A model generated the notes under the pieces. The model saw nothing but the letters and a program-made list of their open reading frames with translations, was not told the DNA's origin and searched no databases. Positions 7,458 through 15,280 of a stretch of DNA of 64,000 nt are shown piece after piece. Position numbers and translations under genes: made by a program. How positions within the stretch are numbered: position 1 is the first letter of the stretch; the number at the start of each line of letters is the position of its first letter. Source of the DNA: Lysinimonas soli (GTDB taxonomy: Bacteria; Actinomycetota; Actinomycetes; Actinomycetales; Microbacteriaceae); NCBI RefSeq assembly GCF_042655435.1, contig NZ_JBHSMG010000001.1:62001-126000 (forward strand), read 5' to 3'.

Positions 7458-9290
7458 TCAGCTCTTCGCTGCGGTGATGGGGGCGAGGGTCGCCTCCGTC
7501 GAGCTTCCCGACCCGTCGAACACCACGGTCAGGGTCGTTGTGGCAGAGGGGAATGTCGATGACGGCACGTCCCACTTGTAGAGCCCGCCACTGCTCGAGG
7601 TGAGCGGTCCCGAACTGAGCGTGATCGGCGTCCAATCCCAGGCGTTCGCGCCCGAGGTGCTCCGATAGAGGGTGCCGTTCTCGATCAGGTAGTCCGCCCC
7701 GATGCCGCCGATCTGGTATCCGGTCGATGTGCTTCCGTCGGTGTCGATGAACACGTTCTGGAAGGTGTAGCTCAGGTTGTACTGGGCTTCGAAGTGGGCG
7801 TTCGTGGCCGTGAACGTCACAAGCGCGTTGGTGATCGGCGTCGGCGTCGGCGTCGTCACGCTGACGGTCGACGAGGCGGCCGACGGAGTGTCCGATGTGA
7901 CCCGGGCGATCACGTAGAACGAGTACGTGGTTCCGGGCGACAGGTAGCCGAGATGCACCGACGTCACGGTGGGCTGCAGGGAGAGGATGCGGGTGCCGTT
8001 CTCATAGACGTCATAGAACGCAACGGCGTCGTTGGTGACGGTGGATGCCGTCCACGACAGCTGCACACCGTTGGCCGTCAGATTGGAACTGGCCAACGAT
8101 CCCGGTGCGCTCGCCGCGGTGCCCCATTCGACATCCGTGGTGATCGTCTTGGCACTGCTCGCCGCCGACAGCACGCCGGCCAGGCTCCTGGCCCGGATGG
8201 TGTAGCTGTAGCTGGTCGACGCGGTCAGGCCGACCGGGGTGTAGGTGGTGTCGTTCGGGGTGAAGTTGCCGACCGAGGCGACGTGGAGTCCGTTGCGATA
8301 CACCTCGTACCCGGCCACCGACGACGACGAGGCCGAGGTCCAGCCGAGGTCGGCCCCGGTGGTGTAGACGCTGATGGCGTACGGCTGGGCGGGGGTCGAC
8401 GGCACGGTCGTGCTCGTCCCCTGCGATGCCGTCTGCTCGCTCGTCCAGTAGCTGCCGGTCGGGGCGGTGTCATACGGGTTGGGAAGGGTGTCGGCGGTCG
8501 CGTAGACGTATCCGGCGTTGTCGGACTTGGACTGGTTCATGACCGAGGTCAGTTGGGCCGAGCTGACGTTGTAGATGATGTTCCAGAACTTGTCGGGGTC
8601 GGCATTGAGCTGCCACGGCAGCGGCCCGACACCGGTGGGCGGGCTCAGGTACGTCGTCGCGTCTCCCTCGAAACTCACGATGACATCCGCCGCGTCTTCG
8701 TAACACTGCGGCACCGAGATGCCGGGGTTGACGACGGTCAGCGATCCGGCATGGTTGGCGTGGATGTAGTTGTTGAGGTTGATGTACAGGTTCGCGTAGG
8801 CGTTGCTGCCGGTCGTCGGACCGCAGGTGTTCATGCCGTCGTCGACGAAGATGCCGTCGATCGACGAACCGTAGAAGCTGTACCAGCGGTTGACATCCTG
8901 CTGGGCCTGGACGGTCCAGGATGTCGCGTCGGTGTCGCCGAGCACGGTCGCGCGGGCGGGCGACGACGCCCCGAAGTAGCCGCTGTCGACATACCCGAGC
9001 ACCTTGGTGCCGTGCGCGTGTGCGGCGTCGATCACGGTCTTCCAGGAGGAGTCGACCGCGGAGCCGGGACCGTTCGACACGTTGACGACGATGAACCCCA
9101 GCTGGGAGGTCGAGGAGTTGAGGCTGCTCCACGACGTCGTGTCGGAAGGCGGAATATATGCCGGGACCGCGATGTGCTGACCCAGGTCGGGCACCGTGGC
9201 ACTGGCGGACTGCGCGCTGAGCGCGACACCCCCCAGGCCGAGAGCGAACGCCGCGAGCACCGCGACGTTCCGGCGAGATGTGTTCTTCAT
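7458..9290 (-). CDS. Secreted spherulin-4/GH135-like endo-galactosaminidase with fibronectin III domains
   Basis: 610 residues from the ATG at 9290, which follows AAAGG. Residues 1-32 are a Sec signal peptide (Lys/Arg start, hydrophobic core, Ala-Ser-Ala end). Residues about 35-270 match spherulin 4 (family GH135): VNVSNGPG, KVLGYVDSGYFG, DGIFVDDG with paired acids where fungal Sph3 has Asp-Glu, and VVNPGISVPQCYEDAADV then VSFEGD with a third acid. In Aspergillus this family cleaves alpha-1,4-GalNAc/GalN polymers (galactosaminogalactan). Two fibronectin III repeats follow (about 320-410 and 415-505), then a C-terminal domain (510-610), perhaps carbohydrate-binding. It has its own 155-base upstream region (9291-9445) with a TGATTAAT element at 9413-9420. 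The adjacent GalNAc catabolic genes support the substrate guess. Confidence 0.8.
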   Translation of the reverse strand: MKNTSRRNVAVLAAFALGLGGVALSAQSASATVPDLGQHIAVPAYIPPSDTTSWSSLNSSTSQLGFIVVNVSNGPGSAVDSSWKTVIDAAHAHGTKVLGYVDSGYFGASSPARATVLGDTDATSWTVQAQQDVNRWYSFYGSSIDGIFVDDGMNTCGPTTGSNAYANLYINLNNYIHANHAGSLTVVNPGISVPQCYEDAADVIVSFEGDATTYLSPPTGVGPLPWQLNADPDKFWNIIYNVSSAQLTSVMNQSKSDNAGYVYATADTLPNPYDTAPTGSYWTSEQTASQGTSTTVPSTPAQPYAISVYTTGADLGWTSASSSSVAGYEVYRNGLHVASVGNFTPNDTTYTPVGLTASTSYSYTIRARSLAGVLSAASSAKTITTDVEWGTAASAPGSLASSNLTANGVQLSWTASTVTNDAVAFYDVYENGTRILSLQPTVTSVHLGYLSPGTTYSFYVIARVTSDTPSAASSTVSVTTPTPTPITNALVTFTATNAHFEAQYNLSYTFQNVFIDTDGSTSTGYQIGGIGADYLIENGTLYRSTSGANAWDWTPITLSSGPLTSSSGGLYKWDVPSSTFPSATTTLTVVFDGSGSSTEATLAPITAAKS

Positions 9291-9445
9291 GACGACCTTT
9301 CGATGAGAAGAGGAAGCCGGGGGCGACCCCGGTTCGAGCTGATCACCGCGCCGTCGTCGGGTGGCTTGCATCAACGGAACGCTGTCTGGGCGCGAGCTTA
9401 GCTGATCGAAACTGATTAATCGAGGGTTAAATACAGCAATATCGA

Positions 9446-10288
9446 TCAATTTGGCTGAGCGAGAAGCTCGAGCAGACGGGCGGTCTCGGTCGCGATCGCG
9501 TCTCGGCCCCGGCGGACGTACCGTCGAGGGTCCACGGTCTCGGGCTCCTCGTCGAGGACCTCGCGGATCGAGTTCGTGAACAAGCCGTTCAGGTGGGTTG
9601 AGATGTTGATCTTCGTCATGCCGCTGCGCACCGCGGCCCGGATTTCGTCATCGGGCAGACCGGATGACCCGTGCAGCACGAGAGGAACGGGGACGGAGGC
9701 GCGAAGCGCCGCGATGAGTCCATGGTCGACGGCCGCGACCCGGTCGCGCATGGCGTGCGAGGTGCCGACCGCGACTGCGAGGGCGTCGACGCCGGTCTGC
9801 TCGACGAATCGCGCGGCCTCCGACGGATCGGTGCGGGCTCCGGCGGCGTGAACCCCGTCCTTGCCTCCGACCTCGCCCAGTTCCGCCTCGATCCCGACAC
9901 CGCGAGCGTGACAGTAGTCGGCCATCTCCCGCGTCGCGACGATGTTGTCGGCGTAGGGGAGCCTCGAGGCGTCGAACATCACGCTCTGCACGCCCAGTTC
10001 GATCCCCTCCTTGATCAGCTCGGCATCCTCGATGTGGTCGAGGTGCACGAGCACGTCGACGGAGGCGGCGCGGGCGATCTCCCGTGACGCCAGCGCGATC
10101 GGCGCGAGACCGCCGTGATACGCGATGCAGTTCTCGCTGATCTGAAGGATGACCGGGAGCGATACCCGTTCGGCCCCTGTGACGATTGCCTCCGCGTGCT
10201 CGAGCAGCACGACGTTGAAGGCGCCGATGCCCTGATGATGGGCCTGGGCGGCGGCGAGCAAGCTGACAAGGCTGACGTCGGTGATCAT
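9446..10288 (-). CDS. Class II tagatose/fructose-bisphosphate aldolase (AgaY/GatY/KbaY type)
   Basis: 280 residues. A zinc-dependent aldolase of the GatY/FbaA family: DVLVHLDHIED carries the catalytic acid and a zinc His, LGVQSVMFDAS and EAELGEVGG follow, GTSHAM and LHGSSGLPDDEI supply further metal ligands, and GMTKINISTHLN binds phosphate. The likely reaction is tagatose 1,6-bisphosphate to dihydroxyacetone phosphate plus glyceraldehyde 3-phosphate, the last step of GalNAc breakdown; fructose bisphosphate cannot be excluded from sequence. It is the last gene of the operon, its ATG overlapping the kinase stop (ATGA). Length is typical for the family. Confidence 0.85.
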   Translation of the reverse strand: MITDVSLVSLLAAAQAHHQGIGAFNVVLLEHAEAIVTGAERVSLPVILQISENCIAYHGGLAPIALASREIARAASVDVLVHLDHIEDAELIKEGIELGVQSVMFDASRLPYADNIVATREMADYCHARGVGIEAELGEVGGKDGVHAAGARTDPSEAARFVEQTGVDALAVAVGTSHAMRDRVAAVDHGLIAALRASVPVPLVLHGSSGLPDDEIRAAVRSGMTKINISTHLNGLFTNSIREVLDEEPETVDPRRYVRRGRDAIATETARLLELLAQPN

Positions 10289-11214
10289 GTTCCTGCTCCA
10301 TCGTCGAGTGTGCTGGCATGAAGAAAGCGGTCGAATGCGGCGCGGTCGACCTCGCCCGCGACCGGGCGGAGGACGGCGGCGGCGCCGAGCGCGGCAGCCC
10401 AGCGCAGGGCCTCGTGAATCGGTCGGCCGTCGATGAGGGCGGCGGCGAGGCCCGCCGTCGCCGCGTCGCCCGCGCCGGTCGGGTTACCCGAGATGCCGGG
10501 GACGGCATCGACGGCATCGTCGCCGTCGGGGCGGTACGCGGTGATCCCCTGGCTGCCATGGGACACCACGACCAGACCCGCGCCGAGATCGAGAAGCAGG
10601 CGGCTTCCGCGTTCCGCGGTCGGCTGCCCCGTGGTCTCGAGCACCTCGGAGAGATTGGGTTTCAGGATGTCGGCGCCGGCGCGTGCCGCGGCCAGGAGTG
10701 CGTCCCCGGCCGCATCGACGACTACACGGACGCCCGCGTCGCGCGCGGCGTGCACCCAGGTCTCGATCAGACCGGCGGAATCGGCTTCGGGGGGCATCGA
10801 GCCGGAGACGACCAGCAGGGCAGCATCCGGGAGCAGACGGCGCAGCTTCTCGGTGAGCAATCGCCATTCGTCAGACGAGACGACGGGGCCGGCCTCGGCG
10901 AACAGCGTGGGATGGGTCGTTTCATCCGTCACGGTGATCGTGGTCCTGGTCTCGCCGGACACCTCCACCGCGGCGACGGCGAGGTCGAGCGCGGCCAGCT
11001 CGTCGAGCATCCACCGCCCGGTCTCGCCGCCCAGGGGAAGCAGGCTCACGGTCGAGACGCCGAGCGATTCGAGCGCCCGTGCGACGTTCACGCCCTTGCC
11101 CCCCGGCTGACGCGTGGCAGTGATGACGCGGTGGGTGAGACCAGGCGTCTGCGAGGCGACCCGGTATGTCACGTCAATGGCCGGGTTCGGGGTGATGACG
11201 ACTACCTGAGCCAT
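10285..11214 (-). CDS. PfkB-family hexose-phosphate kinase (tagatose-6-phosphate / 1-phosphofructo type)
   Basis: 309 residues from the ATG at 11214. Signatures of the 1-phosphofructokinase/LacC branch are NPAIDVTY near the start, QPGGKGVNVARAL (about residues 36-48), LKPNLSEV in the middle and GNPTGAGDAATAG with the catalytic Asp near residue 250. The position between deacetylase and aldolase makes tagatose 6-phosphate the expected substrate, giving tagatose 1,6-bisphosphate. Fructose 1-phosphate remains possible on sequence alone. The gene overlaps the deacetylase by 13 bases and the aldolase by four, so expression is tightly coupled. Confidence 0.85.
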   Translation of the reverse strand: MAQVVVITPNPAIDVTYRVASQTPGLTHRVITATRQPGGKGVNVARALESLGVSTVSLLPLGGETGRWMLDELAALDLAVAAVEVSGETRTTITVTDETTHPTLFAEAGPVVSSDEWRLLTEKLRRLLPDAALLVVSGSMPPEADSAGLIETWVHAARDAGVRVVVDAAGDALLAAARAGADILKPNLSEVLETTGQPTAERGSRLLLDLGAGLVVVSHGSQGITAYRPDGDDAVDAVPGISGNPTGAGDAATAGLAAALIDGRPIHEALRWAAALGAAAVLRPVAGEVDRAAFDRFLHASTLDDGAGT

Positions 11215-12347
11215 TCGCCCCGCCTCATGACGCGGGTGACGCCGCCGTCGCCCAGCAGGAGAAGGTCGGCAGCCGCGCCCGGATGGATGCCCGAATGCGG
11301 AAGGCCGATCGCCTGCGCGGCGGTGGTCGACGTGGCGGCGACGGCCTCTCTCAGGGTCACGCCTGTCGTCGAGAGCAGGATCGCGAGTCCGACGCCGAGC
11401 GTCGACGTGCTCCCGGCGAGCGACGAGCCGTCGGCCGTCGTCGCGACTCCGTCGCGCACTCGCACCGGGGAACCCGCGATCGTGAAGGCGCCGTCCGGGC
11501 ACCCCGTGGCAGACATGGCGTCGGAGACCAGCGCGATCCGGCCCGGCGCCGTTCGCCGAGCGATCTCGACGGCCTCGGGGCCCACATGCTGACCGTCGAG
11601 GATGAGTTCCAAGGTGACCCGCTGGTCCACCAGGGCCGCTCCGACGAGTCCCGCCGCGCGATGATGAAGGGGCGCCATGCCGTTGAAGAGATGAGTGACG
11701 ACGCGTGCCCCCCAGCCGAACGCGGCACGCGCCGTGTCGGCGTCGCACTCGCTGTGGCCGAGCGCGACGGTGACGCCGTTGGCCGCCAGCCACCGCACGA
11801 CGACCTCCGCCCCGTCCAGCTCGGGTGCGAGGGTCACCATGCGCACCGCACCGCCGCCGGCGCCGACGAGGCGCCGCATCTCACCGAGATCCGGTGAGCG
11901 GAGCATCCCGAGGTCGTGGGCGCCGCGTCGGCGGGGAGAGAGGTATGCCCCCTCGAGATGGATGCCGGCCAGCGTGCCGTCCTCGACGAGCGGCCGCAGA
12001 GTGCGGATGCCGCGTTCGAGTGCGCCGATCGGCGCCGATGCCAGCGAGGCCAACAGGGTCGTTGTGCCGAGGGAAGCGTGGTGGGCAGCGACGCGACGCG
12101 CTGCCAAGGCATCGGCCGCTCCGAAATCCACACCGAGCGCACCGTGAGCATGGATGTCGACGAGCCCCGGAATGAGCGTCCCGCTCAGCCGCTCGAGGCG
12201 GGCGGACCCGCGATCTCGGCCGGCGTCAGGGGTGATACCGGATCCGCAGTCGCGGATACGTCCGTCGGCGATGGTGAGCCAGCCCGGCGACCAGTCGCCG
12301 GATGCGGAGACGACGCGGTCCGCCGCGAGAGTGAGAACCTCAGCCAT
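11202..12347 (-). CDS. N-acetylhexosamine-6-phosphate deacetylase (NagA/AgaA family)
   Basis: 381 residues. An amidohydrolase-fold enzyme removing acetate from GlcNAc 6-phosphate or GalNAc 6-phosphate. Visible motifs are LIPGLVDIHAHGALGVDF (metal site, about residue 60), IHLEGAYLSPRRRGAHD with the metal-binding Glu, ALGHSECDADTA, THLFNGMAPLHHR, and LVSDAMSATG with the catalytic Asp. These are complete and in order. With a SIS isomerase, a PfkB kinase and an aldolase, GalNAc 6-phosphate (AgaA role) is more likely than GlcNAc 6-phosphate, for which a NagB deaminase would be expected. It starts at the ATG at 12347, sharing one base with the ROK kinase stop. Confidence 0.88.
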   Translation of the reverse strand: MAEVLTLAADRVVSASGDWSPGWLTIADGRIRDCGSGITPDAGRDRGSARLERLSGTLIPGLVDIHAHGALGVDFGAADALAARRVAAHHASLGTTTLLASLASAPIGALERGIRTLRPLVEDGTLAGIHLEGAYLSPRRRGAHDLGMLRSPDLGEMRRLVGAGGGAVRMVTLAPELDGAEVVVRWLAANGVTVALGHSECDADTARAAFGWGARVVTHLFNGMAPLHHRAAGLVGAALVDQRVTLELILDGQHVGPEAVEIARRTAPGRIALVSDAMSATGCPDGAFTIAGSPVRVRDGVATTADGSSLAGSTSTLGVGLAILLSTTGVTLREAVAATSTTAAQAIGLPHSGIHPGAAADLLLLGDGGVTRVMRRGEWLR

Positions 12348-13228
12348 CAGGGATCGCCAGCGCCGAGTCGACGCCGGGCCAGGTAGCCCGCGCCGATCAT
12401 GGCGGCGGCATCGCCGTGGCGTGCCCGGGAGAGCGCGGGAATCCGGGTGGACGGCAGCCGCCGCACGAGGGCGCGTTCGAGCGGGCGGGTCAACAGCTCC
12501 CCGGCCTCCGCCAGGCCGCCGCCCAGCACGATCATCTCGGGCGCGACGATCGCATCGATCCAGGCGAGTGCGTCGGCCAGCACATCGATCCCCTCGTCCC
12601 ACGCCGCGGTGGCGACGGCGTCTCCCGCGGTCACGAGTTCGGCGACAGCGAGCGCGTTCGGCTGTCCCGCTCGCCGGGCGATCCCGGTCGCGGACGCGAT
12701 CTCTTCGACGCGGTGGCCGGCGTGCGGGCCGGAGTCGAGGATGACCTGCCCGATCTCTCCCGCCCAGCCGCCCGAGCTGATGACCGCGCCATCGATGATG
12801 AGCGCGCTGGCCACGCCGGTCCCGATGGGGATGAACACCACGGGACCCACCACCCCCGCGGCGGCACCGGTGAGGGACTCGGCGAGGGCGCCGGCCCGCA
12901 CGTCATGACCGAAGGCCATCGGCAGGTCGACGCGCCGCTGAAGGATGTCGCGGATCGGGAGGTCGTGCCAGCCCAGATTGACCGAATGGATGCAGACGCC
13001 CGCATCGTCGTCGACGATCCCGGGCACGACCACTCCGACCGCGCCGAGGGGAGCGGTGCGGCGCGCCCTCTCGACCATCGCGCCGATGACCTCCGCGGTT
13101 GAGGCGCCCGAAGGGTCTTGAGCCGGTGTCGGCTCGCGCCATGTTCCCAGAGTCAGGTCGTCGCCATCCGCCAGACGAGCCTTGATGCTCGTGCCGCCGA
13201 TGTCGATTCCGAGAACGGGGAGGCTCAC
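12347..13228 (-). CDS. ROK-family sugar kinase lacking the zinc cysteine cluster
   Basis: 293 residues. The N-terminal phosphate-binding loop LGIDIGGTSIKA (6-17), VGVVVPGIVDDDAG, GHDVRAGALAE with the catalytic Asp (about residue 108), FIPIGTGVASALI and IVLGGGLAEAGELL are those of ROK kinases. The expected role is phosphorylation of GalNAc (AgaK-like) to feed the deacetylase. Odd point: ROK proteins normally have a Gly-Glu-Ile-Gly-His motif followed by a CxCGxxGC zinc site. Here the His is Gln (WAGEIGQV) and no cysteines follow. Metal-free ROK kinases exist, so it may still be active. It overlaps the SIS gene by four bases. Confidence 0.82.
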   Translation of the reverse strand: MSLPVLGIDIGGTSIKARLADGDDLTLGTWREPTPAQDPSGASTAEVIGAMVERARRTAPLGAVGVVVPGIVDDDAGVCIHSVNLGWHDLPIRDILQRRVDLPMAFGHDVRAGALAESLTGAAAGVVGPVVFIPIGTGVASALIIDGAVISSGGWAGEIGQVILDSGPHAGHRVEEIASATGIARRAGQPNALAVAELVTAGDAVATAAWDEGIDVLADALAWIDAIVAPEMIVLGGGLAEAGELLTRPLERALVRRLPSTRIPALSRARHGDAAAMIGAGYLARRRLGAGDP

Positions 13229-14106
13229 GAGGTCAGGATCACCGATCGAGTGAGCGACCGCGGGTTGTCGGGATCCAGGCCGCGGAGTTCCGCCAGCGCG
13301 ACGGCGTAGCGCTGCGCGACAATGAGCCCCGCGAGCGGGTCGAGATCGTGATGGACGAAGCGGGCACCGGTCAGGGCGACCTCAGCTGCGAGGTGCTCGG
13401 GTGCGGGTCCGAGCGACCAGACGAGCCGTCCCGGCTGGGCGATGGCGATGGGGCCGTGCCGGTAGTCCATCGCCGGATAGGACTCCGCCCAGAACTGGGC
13501 CGCCTCGCGCGTCTTCAGCGCCGCCTCGGAGCACAAGCCGACCGCGGGCCCCAGGCCGACGAACGTCACCTGCTCCGCATCCATCAGATCGTCGATGGGG
13601 ATCTGCAGCGCCTTCTCTGCGTCGCGGGCGAGCCCCTCGATATCGTGACCGAGACCGGCCCGGAGAAGCGCGAGGGTGGTCGTCGCGAACCGGGTCTGGA
13701 CGACGGACTGTTCGTCAGCGAATGGCAAGACGATCTGATGGCTCGCCTTCGCGCCGGCGGGAGAGTCGTGGACGGCGGTGATGACGACCGTGATCGCCGG
13801 CGCCAGTTCTGCCAGGAGCGCCACGATCTCGCTGGTCGTTCCCGAACGTGAGATCGCGATGACGCGATCGTACGTTCGGTCGATCGGGTACTCGGAGCCG
13901 GCGAACGCGTCGGTGATGCCGTGTCCGGCCCGCTCGCGCAGCACCGCGTAACTCATCGCCATGAACCAGCTCGTTCCACAGCCGACGACGGCGACCGTCT
14001 CCCCCTTCTGGGGCAGGACGTTCTCGAAGCTCGGAGCGAGACGGGCGACGGCCCGCCAGGAGACGGGCTGAGAGTTCAGCTCCGCGGCGACAAAAGTGTC
14101 TGGCAT
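13225..14106 (-). CDS. SIS-domain sugar-phosphate isomerase/deaminase (AgaS-like)
   Basis: 293 residues from the ATG at 14106, preceded by AAAGG. Two SIS domains can be followed: residues 35-160 (VAVVGCGTSWFMAMSYAVL and AISRSGTTSEIVALL, the phosphosugar loop) and residues 165-290 (VTFVGLGPAVGLCSEAALK, AESYPAMDYRHGP with a GlmS-like Glu/His region). Proteins of this type convert galactosamine 6-phosphate to tagatose 6-phosphate plus ammonia (AgaS) or resemble the GlmS isomerase half. The operon fits the AgaS role, completing the chain between deacetylase and kinase. It is the first gene of the five-gene operon and reads away from the DeoR gene. An upstream ATG at 14199 is unlikely because it would cover the operator region. 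Confidence 0.8.
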   Translation of the reverse strand: MPDTFVAAELNSQPVSWRAVARLAPSFENVLPQKGETVAVVGCGTSWFMAMSYAVLRERAGHGITDAFAGSEYPIDRTYDRVIAISRSGTTSEIVALLAELAPAITVVITAVHDSPAGAKASHQIVLPFADEQSVVQTRFATTTLALLRAGLGHDIEGLARDAEKALQIPIDDLMDAEQVTFVGLGPAVGLCSEAALKTREAAQFWAESYPAMDYRHGPIAIAQPGRLVWSLGPAPEHLAAEVALTGARFVHHDLDPLAGLIVAQRYAVALAELRGLDPDNPRSLTRSVILTS

Positions 14107-14167
14107 CAGTGCCTTTCGATTCGCGGAGCCGGCACGGTCTCCGACAGCGAACGTAGAAGATTGGTTC

Positions 14168-14226
14168 TGATTGATACTAGCCGAAAACGTCAACCTCAAT
14201 CAACATAGATCACGTTGCTCGATCTA
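14168..14226. promoter_or_regulatory. Divergent operator region with two inverted repeats
   Basis: The 168-base space between the divergent SIS and DeoR genes holds two perfect inverted repeats: TGATTGA (14168-14174) with TCAATCA (14196-14202), and TAGATC (14206-14211) with GATCTA (14221-14226, nine bases between). The region is markedly AT-rich for this genome. The octamer TGATTGAT recurs at 15226-15233 before the transporter operon. The likely ligand is the DeoR protein encoded next door; binding is inference. Confidence 0.55.
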
Positions 14227-14274
14227 AGATGAGCAGACAAGCGCACTCCTGACAGAAACGCGGGTCGACGTCCC

Positions 14275-15063
14275 ATGACACAGCAACAGCGACTGAACGC
14301 CCTGCTGGAGCTGGTGAGCGACCGCGGAAACGTGACGATCGCCGAGATCAGCGATGCACTGAATGTCTCGGCGGCGACGGCGCGCCGCGATCTGACCATG
14401 CTCGCCGAGCAGCGTCTCGTCACGCGGACCCACGGTGGAGCCTCGGCGCTCGGCACTGGATACGAGTTGCCCCTGCAGTACAAGATCGCGCGACAGGCCG
14501 ACGCGAAAGTCGCGATCGCGCGGGCCGCCGCCGAGCTCATCTCCTTGGGCGACACCGTCGGAATCAACGGGGGGACGACCACGAGCGAGGTCGCTCGTAC
14601 CCTCGGACGCAGCGAGCGCTTCAACCGCGACGACAACGAACCCGGCGTGACGATCGTCACCAATGCGTTGAACATCGCCTACGAACTCTCGGTACGCCCG
14701 CACGTCAAGATCGTCGTCACCGGGGGGATCGCGCGCCGCCAGTCCTACGAATTGGTTGGGTCTCTGGTCTCGAGCACGCTCGCGGAGGTCGTTCTCGACG
14801 TGGCCATCCTCGGCGTGGACGGGCTGAGCGCCCAGTACGGTGCGACCACCCTGCACGAGGGCGAAGCGGATGTCAGCCGGCAGTTCGCGAGCGTGGCCAA
14901 GCGGGTCGTGGTGGTCGCCGATTCCACCAAGATGATGAAGTCCACCTTTGCCCGGATCTGCCCCCTCGACCAGATCGACGTGCTGGTGACCGATGCTCCG
15001 CTCTCGCCTGCCTTCGCCGCCGATCTCGCGGCCGCAGCCGTTCAGGTCATCGTCGCCGGTTAG
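14275..15063 (+). CDS. DeoR-family repressor of the amino-sugar locus (AgaR-like)
   Basis: 262 residues. Residues 4-58 are a DeoR helix-turn-helix (QQRLNALLELV ... TIAEISDALNVSAATARRDL ... THGGAS). The remainder is the ISOCOT-type effector domain with INGGTTTSEVA and a late DSTKMMKSTF phosphosugar-binding segment. Such proteins repress sugar operons and are released by a phosphorylated sugar. Placement between the catabolic operon and the transporter operon suggests control of both, with galactosamine 6-phosphate or a tagatose phosphate as the probable effector. It is transcribed divergently from the SIS gene across the repeat-bearing region, which would also give autoregulation. Confidence 0.85.
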   Translation: MTQQQRLNALLELVSDRGNVTIAEISDALNVSAATARRDLTMLAEQRLVTRTHGGASALGTGYELPLQYKIARQADAKVAIARAAAELISLGDTVGINGGTTTSEVARTLGRSERFNRDDNEPGVTIVTNALNIAYELSVRPHVKIVVTGGIARRQSYELVGSLVSSTLAEVVLDVAILGVDGLSAQYGATTLHEGEADVSRQFASVAKRVVVVADSTKMMKSTFARICPLDQIDVLVTDAPLSPAFAADLAAAAVQVIVAG

Positions 15064-15214
15064 AGGCGTGGCCGGCTGGCCTCGTCATCTGGGTGCCGCG
15101 TGATGCGCCGGAGTCATGCTCCACGGAGTCGGTGAACGCTGCGACGTGTTACCGCTGTGTAACAACTCGCGGCGGATTCGTGATTCCAGTTTCGATCATT
15201 GCGCGGATCACCTA

Positions 15215-15252
15215 TTGTCAATTCATGATTGATTTGGCATCATATAAATCAA
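15215..15252 (+). promoter_or_regulatory. Promoter/operator of the Gfo-ABC transporter operon
   Basis: A possible -35 box TTGTCA (15215-15220) is followed by TGATTGAT (15226-15233), the same octamer as before the SIS gene, and by a perfect inverted repeat TTGATTT (15229-15235) - ten bases - AAATCAA (15246-15252). The repeats overlap the expected -10 region, as for a repressor site. This puts the transporter operon under the same DeoR protein by inference. Confidence 0.5.
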
Positions 15253-15280
15253 GTTCACGCAAAGAAGCGAGCAGAGCGGT

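Noticed and set aside
7458..9290. Calling the secreted enzyme a GH114 endo-polygalactosaminidase or an amylase
   Set aside because: The VNVSNGPG, GIFVDDG and VSFEGD landmarks agree better with spherulin 4/GH135; no amylase catalytic motifs were seen.
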